Assembly (NCBI RefSeq): GCF_050948215.1
Contig: NW_027488640.1
Span: forward strand, 372,001-436,000
Length of the DNA: 64,000 bases
Direction: 5' to 3'
Origin: Halictus rubicundus
Taxonomy: Eukaryota > Arthropoda > Insecta > Hymenoptera > Halictidae
This document shows, in pieces, positions 49,083-61,316 of the stretch; the stretch's first letter is position 1, and every line of letters starts with the position of its first letter. Both the position numbers and the translations under genes were made by a program. The notes below the pieces were generated by a model. It was not told where the DNA came from, searched no databases, and saw nothing but the letters and a program-made list of their open reading frames with translations.

Positions 49083-52000
49083 ATGGCAAATACAAAAATA
49101 GATGAACTGCAACAAGTGGAGAAACTTTCCGGTCATGAAAACTTTCAAATGTGGAAGTTTCAGGTTAGTATAATCCTAAAAGCACATGGTCTGTTCAAAT
49201 TGCTAACAGATGACGAAATGGATAAAACCGAAATGAAGACGCGAGAAAATAAAGACGCGAATATACAAAAAATAATAACCATGACGGTAGATAAGAAAAT
49301 ATTAATACATCTGATGACATGTGATTCAGATGTCCACAGATGTGGGCAAAGCTATGTCACATGTTTGAAAGAGAAACTGAACAACAAAAATGCAACCTGC
49401 TTCATGAATTCTTTACTTATTCATATGATAAGAATACAGATGCAGCTTCCAATATTAGCAGATTGATAAATTTATCAAACAGATTAAAAACTATGAATAA
49501 AGTTATAGATAATGATATGCTAATCTCAAAGATTCTGGGAATTCTGCTGGAAGGATACAAACACTTTACAAGTGCTTGGGAGTCTACAAGTGCACAGGAC
49601 AGAACCCTGGAAAATCTAATCGCCAGACTAGCAGCAGAGGAAGAGAGATTGACTGGCAAAGATGAAACAATAAACCTGGTGGCATACGAAACCAGTGGAA
49701 AAAGATGTTTCAACTGTAATTTGGTCGGTCATGTTGCAAAAAATTGCAAAGGAAAACAACATGAAATGGAAAAAATAAAATGTTTCAAGTGCAACAGAAC
49801 GGGTCACTATGCAAGTGCATGCAGACAAACCGCGAACAACAAAGCATGCAGCATATGCAAGAAAACAAATCATACAGAGGAGAGCTGCTACTTCAGAAAT
49901 AAGAACAAAAAGGAAATTGAAAAGAAAAATGTGGGAAGCAGAGTGGCATATTTAACTGAAAAATTGAACCAAGGAAGTGAGTGGATAGTTGATTCTGGAT
50001 CGACAATTCACATGACCAACAGTACAAGGGACATGTTCAACATACGAAAGACAGAATCCACCATAGGTGTGGCGAAAGCAAATGAAACAATGAAAGCAGA
50101 AGCCATTGGCAGTCTTAAATTCAAAGAATGCATATTGCAAAACGTAATGGTAGTTCCAGAATTAAACAACAATCTATTGTCAGTATGCGAAATAAACAGA
50201 AATGGTGGAGAAGTACTCTTAGGAAGAGATGGTGTAACAATCAACAGAGAAAACACCCAACCAATTAAGGGTTACAAATCTCCTGAAGGACTGTTCAAAA
50301 TAAAACTGAGTATGGAAAACATACATGAGTCTAACATAACAACCAACAAGACTGACAAAATGCAAGAATGGCATAGAAGATTAGGACACATGAGCAAACA
50401 GAATATGTTAAAAATTGCTGAGGAATATCCCGAGCTTAAAATGGATAAAATTCAACTAAAAAGAACAGAAATAACATGCGAAGTGTGCATGAAAGCAAGA
50501 CAAGCTAGACTTAGTTTCTCAGAGACTAGAACAAAAGCCAACAGACCACTCCAGATAATACACACAGATGTGTGTGGACCAATGGAAAAATCTACCTGGG
50601 ACGGAAAAAGATATTTCGTTACCTTTTTGGACGATTTCACACATTATGTTGAGTGCAAGCTGATGAAACACAAATCCGAAGTACATGAACTGTTGGTAGA
50701 ATTTGTTCAAAAGGCTGAAGCTCATTGGTGTAAACCAGTAGCAAAGTTAAGATGCGATAATGGTCGTGAGTACATAAATAAAAAAACACTTGAGTGGGCA
50801 ACTAGCAAAGGCATTGAATTGGATTGCACAGTGCCCTACACACCCCAACTAAACGGGAGCGCCGAAAGAATGAACAGGACTCTGATGGAAAAAACAAGAG
50901 CCCTCCTGTTCGATTCAAAAATGGAAAAAGAAATGTGGGGTGATGCACTCTACACAGCAAACTACCTAATAAATAGAACTCCCACGTCAGGAAAAGAGAA
51001 AACGCCATATGAAAACTGGAACAAGAGGAAACCAAATTACGCAAGAATAAAAATATTTGGCTGCACAGTATATGCAAGGGAATTGGGACAACTAAGAAAG
51101 TTGGATTCCAGAAGCAAAAAGTACAACTTCGTGGGGTATGCACCAAATGCATATAGGTTATGGGATAAGGAAGTAAGGCGAATTATAACAGCAAGAGACG
51201 TAAAGTTTGCAAATGAAAAGACAGAAAAAGAAATAGCAAAGGAACAGCAAACCATAAGTCTGGATCTGGAAGAAAGCAGTGAAGAAGAAGAAGAAACACA
51301 TGAAGGAAATAAAAGAACCAAGAATAGGGAAATCAAAAATGAAAATGAAATCGAAGAAAACAGTGGAGAAGAAGAAAAAGAAGAAGAAGAGGAAATTCGC
51401 GGAGATAAAATAAAAGCCAGTGAAGAAACAAACAAAGGAAAGAAGATTAGAGAAAATGAAGAAATCGAAGGAGAAACACCGAAAATGAAAGAAACACTGC
51501 CAAGAAGATCAGAAAGGGAAAGAAAGGAGACACAGAGGTATGACTGTTATGGATACCTGACATTCAAACAGGCCATGGAAGGCCCTGACAAACAACAATG
51601 GAAAGAAGCGATAGAGGAAGAAAAAGCATCGCTGAAACAGAATAAAGTATGGGAAATAGTAGACAGAAAAAAAGCCAAAGATAAAACTATTCTCACCAGC
51701 AAGTGGGTACTGAGAGTGAAAGAAAACGGGAAGTACAAGGCAAGACTAGTGGCAAGAGGATTTGAACAAAAATACATGGAAAACTACGTAGAAACGTTCA
51801 GTCCTGTAGTATCCATAAGTGCACTGAGAACAATCATTGGATTAGCAGTGAGAGATGAAAAACAGATAATGACCTTCGATGTGAAGACAGCGTTTCTATA
51901 CGGAGATCTCAAAGAGGAGATATATATATGGAAGTGCCTGAAGGCTATAATAAGGACAATACAAAAATATGTAAGTTGAAGAAAGCGCTGTATGGGCTTA

Positions 52001-53085
52001 AACAGGCCCCCTACGCTTGGAATCAAAAATTCACCGAGTTCCTGAAACAAGATGGTCTAAAATTTGAACAAACGAAAACAGAACCTTGTGTATTTATATA
52101 AAAAATCAAAGGAATGATATTAGCACTATATGTAGATGATGGAATTATAATAGGAGAGAACAGAAATGAAATAAAAACTTGTTTGGGACAAATAGGTAAG
52201 CAATTTAGTATTACAATAGAAGAAAAATTAACCTTCTTTTTAGGTATAGAATTCGAATGGAAAGGAAAGGATGTAAACCTGTTTCAAAACCATTATATTA
52301 ATAAGATACTAAATCAATACAGAATGGAAAATGCAAAAGGCTCTGACATACCAATAAAACAGAACAACTTCCAAAAGAGGAATGAAGAAGAAAATAAGAA
52401 CAACTTTAAATATAGGGAATGCGTAGGTAGCTCACTGTATTTGAGTACTAGAACAAGACCTGATATAGCTTACGCCGTAAACTATGCGAGTAGGTTTGTA
52501 GATTCCAAAGTGGAAGGTATGGTAAACATTGTAAAAGGTATAATGCGATTTTTAAAGACAAACAATAACGTAGGTATAGGTTTTAAATGTAATAAGTTAG
52601 ATAACACAAAAGAAATCTGGACATGCTACAGCGATTCTGATTTTGCAGGTGACATACAGACCAGGAAAAGTACCACTGGTTTGGTTGTAGTGTTTGCTGG
52701 AGGACCTGTAAGTTGGTGCAGCAAGAAACAAACTCTGGTTACCTTGTCAAGCACTGAGGCTGAGCTCGTAGCAGCAACTGAATGTACAAAAGAAATAATG
52801 TACCTGAAATCCCTGATAAGGGAACTAACTGGTAAAGAAGTGGAGGCAAAACTTTACATAGATAATCAGAGTACAATACACATAATAAAAAACGGAATAT
52901 CAAATAAAAGGTGTAAGCACATAGACATTAAATACTGTTATTTGCATGAAAAATTTAAAGAAGAAGAAGTTGAAGTAGAATATTGCCCAACTGCAGATCA
53001 GCCAGCTGACATCTTAACAAAACCATTGGATAAAGTTAGATATAAGAAATGTAGAAACAAGTTATGTGTAAACAACTGTATATAG
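49083..53085 (+). pseudogene. Copia gag-pol polyprotein, broken
   Basis: ATG 49083. Gag (HENFQMWKFQVSIILKAHGL) with three knuckles (CFNCNLVGHVAKNC, CFKCNRTGHYASAC, CSICKKTNHTEESC); protease WIVDSGSTIHMTN; integrase (HRRLGHMSKQNML, HTDVCGPM, RCDNGREY, GSAERMN); RT (ETFSPVVSISALRTI, YVDDGII); RNase H (CYSDSDFAGD, ADQPADILTKPLD). Lesions: a 2-nt shift near 49335, a 2-nt slip in a TA run near 51920, and a TAA at about 52099. Confidence 0.95.
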
Positions 53086-53118
53086 TATTATTTTGAAAGA
53101 CCAAAAATTAAGGGAGTG

Positions 53119-53307
53119 TGTTGGAAATAATTTTTGTATAAGTTGGTATATATGTGAACCAATGAATGTAAGGAAGAACGTGTGGTATGAGTGATCGGAG
53201 TGAGAGAGTAAGTACCGCATTGTATGTACGCGTGTGTAAGCCGGTCTGCTAAAAAGAATTGAATAAAATACATATTAAAATAATCAAATGAAAAGACAAA
53301 CACAACA
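53119..53307 (+). repeat. Copia 3' LTR
   Basis: 189 bp, preceded by the purine tract AATTAAGGGAGTG. Partner of 47986-48173. Confidence 0.95.
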
Positions 53308-53390
53308 CATATGGTGATATTATATTGTGAAATATATGGTTAAATATGATTTGGAATCTGTTAAATTTGGATCTGAATTTTTATTTTTGT

Positions 53391-53410
53391 GGTTAGGGTT
53401 AGGGTTAGGG
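53391..53410 (+). repeat. TTAGGG tract before a TRAS-like 5' end
   Basis: Three TTAGGG units directly precede the 5' end of the plus-strand R1/TRAS-like copy. Confidence 0.85.
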
Positions 53411-54690
53411 TTCGAAGGTGGGGACCGAAGGGATATGGGCTTAGTAGTGGTGACTCGGATCCACTACTAGGTATGCCACAGTGGTGGCGGTCATATCCCT
53501 AAAATCCTCTACGCGCCACCTCCTCGTGGTGGTCCCTGGGAACACACATAGTTGTGTGTTGCTAACGGAGCGAGGGGTATTCCGCGGGAAGTAGTCCCAA
53601 TGATGTGTGAGGCGATGCCGGCGGGATCTTCGGATCCTGGCAGGGCCTCCCTTGCCGGTAAGGCTCACACGGAGGGATGAAAACCGCGGACAAATGGGTC
53701 CTGCGATAACGACCGGGGAGGTCGCCGCAGGGCCCAATACCGTAAACCGGTGGTCATGTTTTACCGGAACGGTGGTCTTGCCTTAACCGGCCGGGCCGCG
53801 AGGATGATAACCTCTATAAAAAATCCCCAACCCTAAGCTTACGTGCGCGGTGAGAGGGTACGCCCTGGTAACAGGGCGTGGCTGGTGGGGTACACCAGTC
53901 GCGAGCGCACCAACCACCACTGGATACCTGGCGCCTCCAGTGTATATGTAGCCTTACCCGGGTAGTGGGGGCTCTGCCCGGGTGGACCTCTTTTCCCGCC
54001 GCACTCGTGGGATTATTATGGAGAGCTTACATAAAAAAGATGATGTTAAGGATCACCGGTGGATCTGATGCCGCCTCCGGCACCGGTTCCCTGGGATCTC
54101 AGGCCTCGGCCTGGGAAGGGCACTCCGGTGCCCGAGCAGGAGGATGACGGGGGTTCGGTCAGGTCGATTAGATCGATCAGATCGTCCAGATCGGCCAGTT
54201 CGACCCCCTCAACCAGTGGTGCGGGAGCAAAGCGTCCGCTCACCCCGTCTCCGGGGAGAGCCTCGCCGACCCCAGCACCAGATAAGCGGGACAAGCGGGA
54301 GATAACTTTCTCCGAGCTCCCCCGCCCGGAGGTGGGAAGTCTGCTCCCTGGGGAGCTGACCGCTCTCCTCGTGGAGTTAGCCCGCGAGAATCGGGATATG
54401 GCCGAGAGGAGCCGGAACCTGAAAGGGACGTATGTCAAAGGGTTCCGTGACTACTCTGACCTAACAGAAGATGTGGCAAACGAGATCGACCGCAGGGGCT
54501 TCCCGGGGGGATGCCCTGCGGCCGGCTCTGATCCTTTGACCCTCGCGGGCCCCGGGGAGGGATTTCTGAGGGAGCGTTGCGCGGCCCTTGAGAGGGAGTT
54601 GCGGGATACCCGCGGCTTGATACTGCGGGATTCCCTCGAAGCCATCAGGGAGGAGCTGATGGCTGTAAAGCGGCTGCGTGACGCTCCCCC
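53411..54690 (+). mobile_element. R1/TRAS-like copy, plus strand, 5' part only
   Basis: A 5' UTR (53411-53877, GC-rich, with GGAACACACATAGTTGTGTG hairpin) and the start of ORF1. The UTR is collinear with the reverse complement of 58142-58599. The copy ends in a C run at about 54685-54700, where a minus-strand copy begins. Confidence 0.85.
53878..54690 (+). pseudogene. TRAS-like ORF1 (Gag-like), N-terminal part
   Basis: Residues such as RAHQPPLDTW, then in a shifted frame SLLPGELTALLVELARENRD, LKGTYVKGFRDYSDL and AALERELRDTRGL align with ORF1 of the minus copy (55868-58141). At least one frameshift near 54060. Truncated at the C run after KRLRDAP. Confidence 0.8.
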
Positions 54691-54699
54691 CCCCCCCCC

Positions 54700-55841
54700 C
54701 AGCCCGGTGTTCCCGGACGGCCCGGCAAGCTCCCACTCGGTGACCCGGAACTCATCCGAGCATTCTGTGGTCTGCTCCGGGGCGCGTTCCCTCCTCCCCT
54801 CTTCCCCATCGCTGAGGGGGGAGAGAGTTTCTACGACGCGCCCCAAGAGTTCCGGGTATAACCTCTCCGTGACCGGGGACGCCCAGGGGCGGAGCTTCCC
54901 AAGCACCGCCTTGTATGGGTGTTCCCATGGGTCGTCACGGAGGGTGAGCAGGAGCTCTTCCCAGGCCTTGGCCTTAGGAGCGGCTATAGCACGCTTGAGG
55001 GCCACGGCCGCCAATCTGTACTCCCTGTACAGCTCGGCGACCCTCGGCAACGTGTCCCGGATCCAAGCCGCCCCCTCATCTGCCTCGTGTTTCCTGGCCG
55101 AAGGCCAGGCGGAGCCGATAATTGCGGCCCTCAGTAGGTCCCCGTCTAGTCGTTTTAGCGCCCATCTGGGCGCTGACGGGGTGCCACGTCAGAGGGGCGT
55201 GTCCGCCGGCGGGTCCGAGACCACTGCCACGTCCATCAGGATGTAGCAGTGGTCCGACAAAGTTTCTCCATCCCAGACCCGCCAGTTGGACACACGGCGA
55301 GAGGCGGCGGCGGTTGCGAACGATACCTCCACTATCGACCAGCCGTTCCACCTCACGCACGTAGGTACGGAGCCCCGGTTTAACAACCGGAGCTCCATTC
55401 CCTCCGCCCAGTCTTCTAGGACTCCGCCTCGGGCGTTGGTCCCGGGGTTTCCCCAGGTGGAGGACCTGGCATTGAAGTCCCCCAGGACCAACACTGGACC
55501 CGCTATATGTGGGGCTATCATAAGCCCCAGCCGGTCCAGGAACCTCCCAAGTGCGGCGGAGTCCCAACTGGGTAAGTTGTAGCACCCCGCGACCAGAAGT
55601 CTTCCCCACTTCACCATAACCATCCCCTGCCCCGTTCGACCACGGAGCAGGGGGGCACTGTCGCCGAATGGCGGCGTGACCACACCGCCACGGAGCCGCC
55701 AGCGTCACCGAACCAGTGTGGGTGGTCCGGGACGCTGTACGGCTCTGAGACGACGGCCAGGCCAACCCCCCACTCCTTCAAGCACTGGACCATCAGGTCC
55801 TGTGCCCGGCGGCAGTGGTTGAGGTTGGCCTGGAGGACCAA
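54700..55841 (-). pseudogene. TRAS-like ORF2: AP-type endonuclease and pre-RT region
   Basis: Starts LQANLNHCRRAQDLMVQCLK, then VLVLGDFNARSSTWGNPGTN and GETLSDHCYILMDV, the APE nuclease motifs, followed by WEELLLTLRDDPWEHPYKAV. One frameshift near 55650 and one in-frame stop at 55189 break it. Confidence 0.88.
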
Positions 55842-55867
55842 CTGGGAAGACCTGCGGGGCGCGTGGG

Positions 55868-58141
55868 TTAGGCGGCACCCACAGGTCTCACGTCCCCAGC
55901 GATGGCCGAGGGGGCAAGGGAGTTATTGGCTCCCTGTCCGCTCGGGTCTGCCTTCACCTCCATACCCGTTTGTTGGGAGGAGGTGGGGGGAGTGGCCTTA
56001 GCAGCCCTCTGGGACTCCCTTGGCGCGCTCTTCGGCGGGCTTTGGGGTGGCGCCACACCGCCCCCCCTTTCGCGCCCTTCTTCTCCTTTGGAGGCGGGGA
56101 GCAAGCTTTGCTCCCCGCCTTGTGGTTTGCCGGTCTGCCCACCGCCGCGCAAACAACGCAGTGGGGTGGGGCCTTGCAATCCACCACCCGGTGGGACGCA
56201 TCCCCGCAGCGGTAGCAGTGGCCGCTGCGGTCCACCGCTGCAGTGCGTCGCTGCCGGACGTGGCCCAGGGCACTGCAGCGGCCGCGCCTCCAGGACCACC
56301 ACCTGGACGGTGGACCACCCCACCCTCACTTTTCCGGCCTTCTCCAGGGCCAGCACCGCTACAGCCGGGCACTGCACCCATATGGTGCCGAGCGCGTTGG
56401 GTGGGATCTTCACTTCCCCCACCCTCACGGACTCGACGGTGCAGCCCCCGGCCTTTGCAACCGCCTCGGCCAACTCCCGGGGGGTCACGGACACATCCAG
56501 GCCCGTGAGGCGAAATTCCGCCTTCTTCACGGGCCTGGCGACCTTGACACCCATGTCCCCCAGGACGACGGTCATGCCGGCTGCCAAGGCATCGGCCTTG
56601 GGGCCTACATCAGCACCGGGACCTCTATAACTAGGCCCCCGGTTACCGCCCTCTTCCAGTGGAGGGCCCCAATGCCTAGGGCGTCGAGGTCGACGCCCTG
56701 GCGTGCCCTCCGGATCGCCTCCTCGTAGGTGGCCTTTACCCCCTCGGGGATGGTCAACGTGACCGCCGCCGCGCGAGGGGGGGGTCTTCACCCTGACCGT
56801 GGCCTTCCTGCCCTTCGCGGCAGAGGCCGCTGCTTTCCCTCCCTTCTGGGTGGGTGCGGACGCACCGGCCCTGGCAGCGGCCTTCGCAGCGGCTTTCTCT
56901 CGCCTACCCACCACCATCGCCCAGGTGTCCTCATCAGATGCAGCCGGAGCCGGGGTGGAGGACGGGTTCTGGGTCGCGGCATTCGCCCCCTTCTTCTTCT
57001 TTTTCGCCTTCGGGGCCCCTCCCGCCGCTGGGGCAGGGGCCGACGTTGGCGGCGCAGGCACAGGGGTGGGCCGCGGCGGCGCTAGAGGAGCTGGTGCTGG
57101 CACCGGTGCAGGCGTTGGCGGCGCTGGAGGCCCGGGAGGCGGCGGTCGGGGGCCCTATGCGTACCCGCGGCCAGGTTAACGGCCACGACCGCGCGACGCA
57201 GCTCCCTCCGCATTTCCTCCCGGAAGGAGCCGAGGCTCGCCTCCAGGAGCGTCCGCATTTGGGCCATCAACTCCGGCGCGGATTCGCCCGCCGGAGGTGC
57301 CCTGGATGCAGCGAGTGTCGCGGCGTCCCCGACAGCGTTGCCGGCAGCGTTGAGGGCGGGGGTTGCTTGGCGTGGTAGGAGCATCACGCAACCGTTTAGT
57401 CATGACGAGCTCCCATTTTAACGCCTCAAGGGTGTCGCGGGTGTCCCGCAACTCCCTCTCCAGTTCGGCGTTCCGCTCTCTTAAAATAGCTTTTTCGGCG
57501 AGGGAGGCGGGGTCGGAGCCAGCAGCAGGATGTTCCCCCTGGACGCCCCTGTGCTCCAGCTCCCGCACCGCCGCCTTAATGTCCGCGGAGGACTCGCGGA
57601 AACCCTTCACGTGGGTCCCCTTTAGGTTGCGGCTGCTGTCTGCCAGCTCCCGGATATCGTCAGACCGCTCCGCGATTGAGGCGGTCAACTCCCCGGGAAG
57701 CATGCTGCGTATCTCCGGCCGCGCGGGATCCTCCAGACGCTCGCGCTCCCGCTTGAGCTCCTTGGCAGCACTGCTGTTGGAGCCGACCGAGATATTTGAA
57801 CCCCGGTTATCCTCCGGCTCCGGCACCGGAGTACCCTTCCGGGACCTGAGATCCCGGGGAACCGGTGCCGGAGGCGGCATCAGATCCACCGGGGCCGGCG
57901 GTGGCGCCAGCCCCACCAACTCCTTCTCTTCCGCTTCCGGGTGCGGTTCCCTCCCCTTAACCTCTTCATTTTTTTTTGTTAAGTTTCTCCATGTGTATCC
58001 CACGAGTATGGCGGGAATTAAGGTCGACCTGGGCATAGTCCCCACTACCCAGGCAAGGCTATATTCCACTGGAGGTCGCCAGGTATCCAGTGGTTGGTGC
58101 GCTCGTGGCTGATGCACCCACCAGCCACGCCCTGATGCCAT
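55868..58141 (-). pseudogene. TRAS-like ORF1 (Gag-like), minus copy
   Basis: ATG 58139-58141. Coiled-coil-rich N-terminal part (RELADSSRNLKGTHVKGFRE, LERELRDTRDTLEAL), an Ala/Lys-rich middle, a core (VTPRELAEAVAKAGGCTVES) and zinc knuckles (CYRCGDASHRVVDC, CVVCAAVGRPANHKAGSKAC). Frameshifts near 57385, 57130, 56730, 56640 and 56270 are needed to follow it. Confidence 0.82.
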
Positions 58142-58599
58142 CGACCAGGGCGTACCCTCTCACCGCGCACCTTAGCTTAGGGTTAGAGATTTTTTATAGA
58201 GGTTATCATCCTCGCGGCCCAGCCGATTAAGGCAAGACCCCCGTTCCGGTCAAACATGACCACCGGTTTACGGTATGGACGCCCAGCGGCGACCTCCCCG
58301 GTCGTTATCGCAGGACATATTGGCCCGCGGTTTTCATCCCTCCGTGTGAGCCATACCCGCATGGGAGGCCCTGCCAGGATCCGAGGATCCCGCCGGCATC
58401 GCCTCACACATCATTGGCACTACTTTCCGCGGAATGCCCCTCGCTCCGTTAGCAACACACAACTATGTGTGTTCCCAGGGTCCACCACGAGGAGGTGGAG
58501 CGAGAGGACTTTAGACCTGTGACATCCCTCAAATAGAGACAACGGCTCGACAGTGGGACAGCTGGTCCCACTGTAGAGGCCACAGATCCTCGGACCCCA

Positions 58600-58627
58600 C
58601 CCTAACCCTTTTTTTTTTTTTTTTTTT
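58600..58627 (-). repeat. Poly(A) and single telomeric joint between two elements
   Basis: On the minus strand, 19 A residues (58627-58609), the tail of the next copy, run into GGGTTAGGG (58608-58600) and then into the 5' end of the copy at 54700-58599. Confidence 0.9.
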
Positions 58628-59379
58628 ATCGTGAGGAAATGTTTTATACATACCCCGACTTCCTGGGGGAAGCCGGGGTTATGTGGGATTCTCTCCGGGG
58701 GCGGAGCCCCCGGAGACTACCCACTAAAACCTCACGCCCACCTAAGCTGCATGGGAGGTGCCTGGATCACGCGAGTACTCAACAGGACACCTCCCAGCTA
58801 ATACATGCCACCCCGGGGGAGGGGGTTAGCCTCCCCCACTGCCTACTCTATAAGACACCGGGCGGAGGGACCCGCCCGGTGTCCCCATCCCTGGAGCCTT
58901 CGGATTGGGCTTCCCGAGCCCCAGCTCGGTCCACCCACAGCTCCCGGAGTCCTCGTGCCCCGCTCGGGGCCAGTGTCCCGAAGGAACCAGCCCCGGCCAG
59001 AGCAAGAGGACGCCGCCACCGGAAGGAAGGGCCGTCGGAGGCGCGATCCGGCACGCCCCGACCCTTCCTCACCCAAATCCCCCCACGAATCCCCCTCCCC
59101 TAACGGGAGGGACGGACCGACACCCCCCCAAACCGGGAAATTAACCCGGGGGGTGTCGGCCTATCACGGGGGGAGCTATGCTCCCCCCCGGGGGCCCGGG
59201 TCAGCTCACACCCCGGGCCCCCGAGTTCACCGCCCCCAGTTGTGGGGGCATAACAGGGCGCGGGGAGACTCCCCGCGCCAGCCCCACTCCGCCCCCCACA
59301 ACCGGGGGCACACGTTGACGCGGGGGAGACCCCCGCGCCCTCCCTACCCTCTCCGCCCCCATCCGGGGGGGCAACCCCA
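58628..59379 (-). mobile_element. R1/TRAS-like 3' UTR fragment
   Basis: Matches the 3' UTR of the copy at 13801-16129 along its length (shared: CAGGACACCTCCCAGCTA, CCCGAAGGAACCAGCCCCGG). It has a poly(A) tail at its left end and telomeric repeats at its right. Strong GC hairpins (GGGGGGAGCTATGCTCCCCCC). Only the 3' UTR remains. Confidence 0.88.
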
Positions 59380-59419
59380 CCCTAACCCTAACCCTAACCC
59401 TAACCCTAACCCTAACCCT
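59380..59419 (-). repeat. (CCCTAA)n tract, 6.7 units
   Basis: Perfect hexamers; on the minus strand GGGTTA. At its right edge a T run (59418-59425) marks the A-rich tail of a further minus-strand element. Confidence 0.95.
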
Positions 59420-60640
59420 TTTTTTAAAGAAAGAATTTGCCTTATTTTATTCGTTCTAACCCAATTTCACAGATTTTCATCCACACAAAAAATTTTTATC
59501 TCGGTCTCGAATTTCTTATCCGCTATTTACACTAATTTTTATTAATCGCCTTAACCTATCGCTCGCTGTATGTACAAACTTATCCCTAATTCGTCGTATT
59601 TCTACGCACTTAATCGCTATCCCTGATCTTCTACGCTTACCCCCCGGTTTCTCATCGTTGTTTCGCTGTATTTTAAAATTAAAAACTAATAAACCTTTTT
59701 TTCTTCCTATCCTATTAAACTCCTAATTCTCGCTCTTAATTATTCCTAGCTAATTATCCCTGCAATTTGTCTAATAACTCTAGAAATCTGCAAAATAGTC
59801 CTTTTTTTGGGTTCCGGCCAAGAGGGAAGTGGGGGTTTTTCAATTATTACCACTCACATTTTCCTGCGGGATTGGATGGCCCCAGTGCTACCCGAAAATC
59901 GGCCTGTACCGAGTTTTTCTCTCAGACCACCCGTTCACCTAGTAGGAGCCTTTTTCTCGCGTTCTGGAGGGGGTGGAGGAGTGATTTTTTTCACGAGGGG
60001 ACCACTGCTACATTTTCACACAGAATTTTATTTTTGTGGAGTTACTTTTTGGACACCCGTTAGATGGTCCAACTCAAATTGCTCCGATTTGGTCGGGCGG
60101 GGGCTCGTTGGATATCCCTTGACGAACCCTCCGAATTACTCTAATTAGTTTCCCCACAAATCTCAAAAACGGACCTCCAATCGCCGTTTTCTCGACAAGG
60201 AGTGGGGATTTTCTAAAATTATTTTCAGGGGAGAGAAGGTTTCTCCCAATTCCCCCCTAATTACTCCTCACCCTCGATAATACTTTGTGGATTGGATTTT
60301 TGCCGAGGATGGGTATCACGGGGCGGAATAACGAACTGCAAAACTTCCCAAAAAATATCTTTACTTGTCGAAGTGCTCGAAACGAAGGTTGCTCGGAATC
60401 TGTCGAGTCTTAGGTTCTCCTTAATTTTCCTAGATGCTATGGAGGGGTGAATCCTAGCTTGCCCCGACTGCCTGCCGGGGTGCTGGAAAAACCCAAGGGT
60501 TGTAAACTTCGGGGCCCCCGGACACTGCTCGCCACATGGCTCGGACCCATCCACATTTGGGTTGCAGATGCCCGGGAGTCCCGCTCCATGAATTGGGCCC
60601 GCCGAAGGTCTCCGGTTTACGATCCCGGCGCAATAAAATG
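59420..60640. other. No recognisable gene
   Basis: AT-rich to 59760, then mixed. The T run at the left edge suggests the 3' end of a minus-strand retroelement, but I see no RT or other domain. ORFs here have no recognisable features. Confidence 0.5.
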
Positions 60641-61215
60641 TACCCTCGTAGGAAATGCCCACAGCTCGGCCATTCCTGACACTCTAGACCGTCCTCGGTC
60701 GACATGTGCACAGACTTGCTTCTTCCCTTTCTTTTCCCTTATATATATATGTAGGGTCCGCGCGATCGTGAATTCGAAAGGCAACGGTCGTCTCGCGGAA
60801 AGTAACGAGTAAACATCGCGATGTGTCACGAAGGACAGAGCGCCGTATTGTGGCAAAGGAAGCGCGAAGAGTATGCGTGAGAGAGGGAAAGAGAGAGAGA
60901 GTGAGAGAGAAAGAGTACGCGTGGCCGATACGGCAGCCGCGAACGTAAGACAGTGACGAAAGGACGATTGTAGAGAGACGAACTAGAGACGTGTAGAGAC
61001 GACGAAAAAGGGCGTTCGAAACGCCTATCGAGTGCGCGAAGATAATCGTGGGAATGACCTCAGACGGAGGCGAACCCCGTAAATCCGAGCGCGGACGCAA
61101 TTGCTGTAACCCCTGTACTTCTCTTTTTTTTCTTGTTTTGTACATTATCACATTAAAGTTTTCGTTTCCTCGTGCTTATAAGTGACCAGTACTTCCTAAC
61201 ACCTCTGATCCCACA
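60640..61215 (+). repeat. Gypsy-E 5' LTR (left limit unsure)
   Basis: The right end is CCCACA at 61215, 6 nt before the primer-binding site. A TATATATATA run near 60741 and ATTAAA at 61152-61157 fit promoter and poly(A) signal. A GA-rich block spans 60885-60912. The 3' LTR is outside the window, so the left end cannot be fixed. Confidence 0.6.
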
Positions 61216-61221
61216 TAATTT

Positions 61222-61239
61222 TGGGGGCTCGTCCGGGAT
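61222..61239 (+). promoter_or_regulatory. Gypsy-E primer-binding site (tRNA-Pro type)
   Basis: TGGGGGCTCGTCCGGGAT is the same 18 nt used by gammaretroviruses with tRNA-Pro. Confidence 0.88.
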
Positions 61240-61316
61240 TAGAGCATCGAGTGGCAGAGATCGAAGTATTGGTGCGCTGGTGCGAACGAAAACCCGTTAA
61301 ATACCGCGAAGTGAAA

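Larger units (their letters stand above)
47986..53307 (+). mobile_element. Copia element, full length, lightly decayed
   Basis: LTRs of 188 bp (47986-48173) and 189 bp (53119-53307), TSD CATAT (47981-47985 and 53308-53312). Gag-pol is in Copia order (integrase before RT). LTRs differ at several positions, so the insertion is not recent. Confidence 0.97.
54700..58599 (-). mobile_element. R1/TRAS-like copy, minus strand, 3'-truncated
   Basis: Its 5' end at about 58599 abuts GGGTTAGGG. It has a 5' UTR, ORF1 and the endonuclease part of ORF2, then stops at the C run (54685-54700), so RT and 3' UTR are missing. Loss of the 3' end is unusual for target-primed integration and points to later rearrangement. 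Confidence 0.85.

Noticed and set aside
54059..55246. One long plus-strand ORF of 395 residues
   Set aside because: Only its first half is TRAS-like ORF1; beyond the C run it is the reverse strand of ORF2 in the minus copy, so it is a chimera of two elements.
58805..59545. Plus-strand Pro/Arg-rich ORF of 246 residues
   Set aside because: It lies antisense to an R1-like 3' UTR and reads through telomeric repeats; composition is that of GC-rich non-coding DNA.
60261..60662. Minus-strand ORF of 133 residues
   Set aside because: No motif or signal peptide, and the region shows no other coding sign; probably chance.
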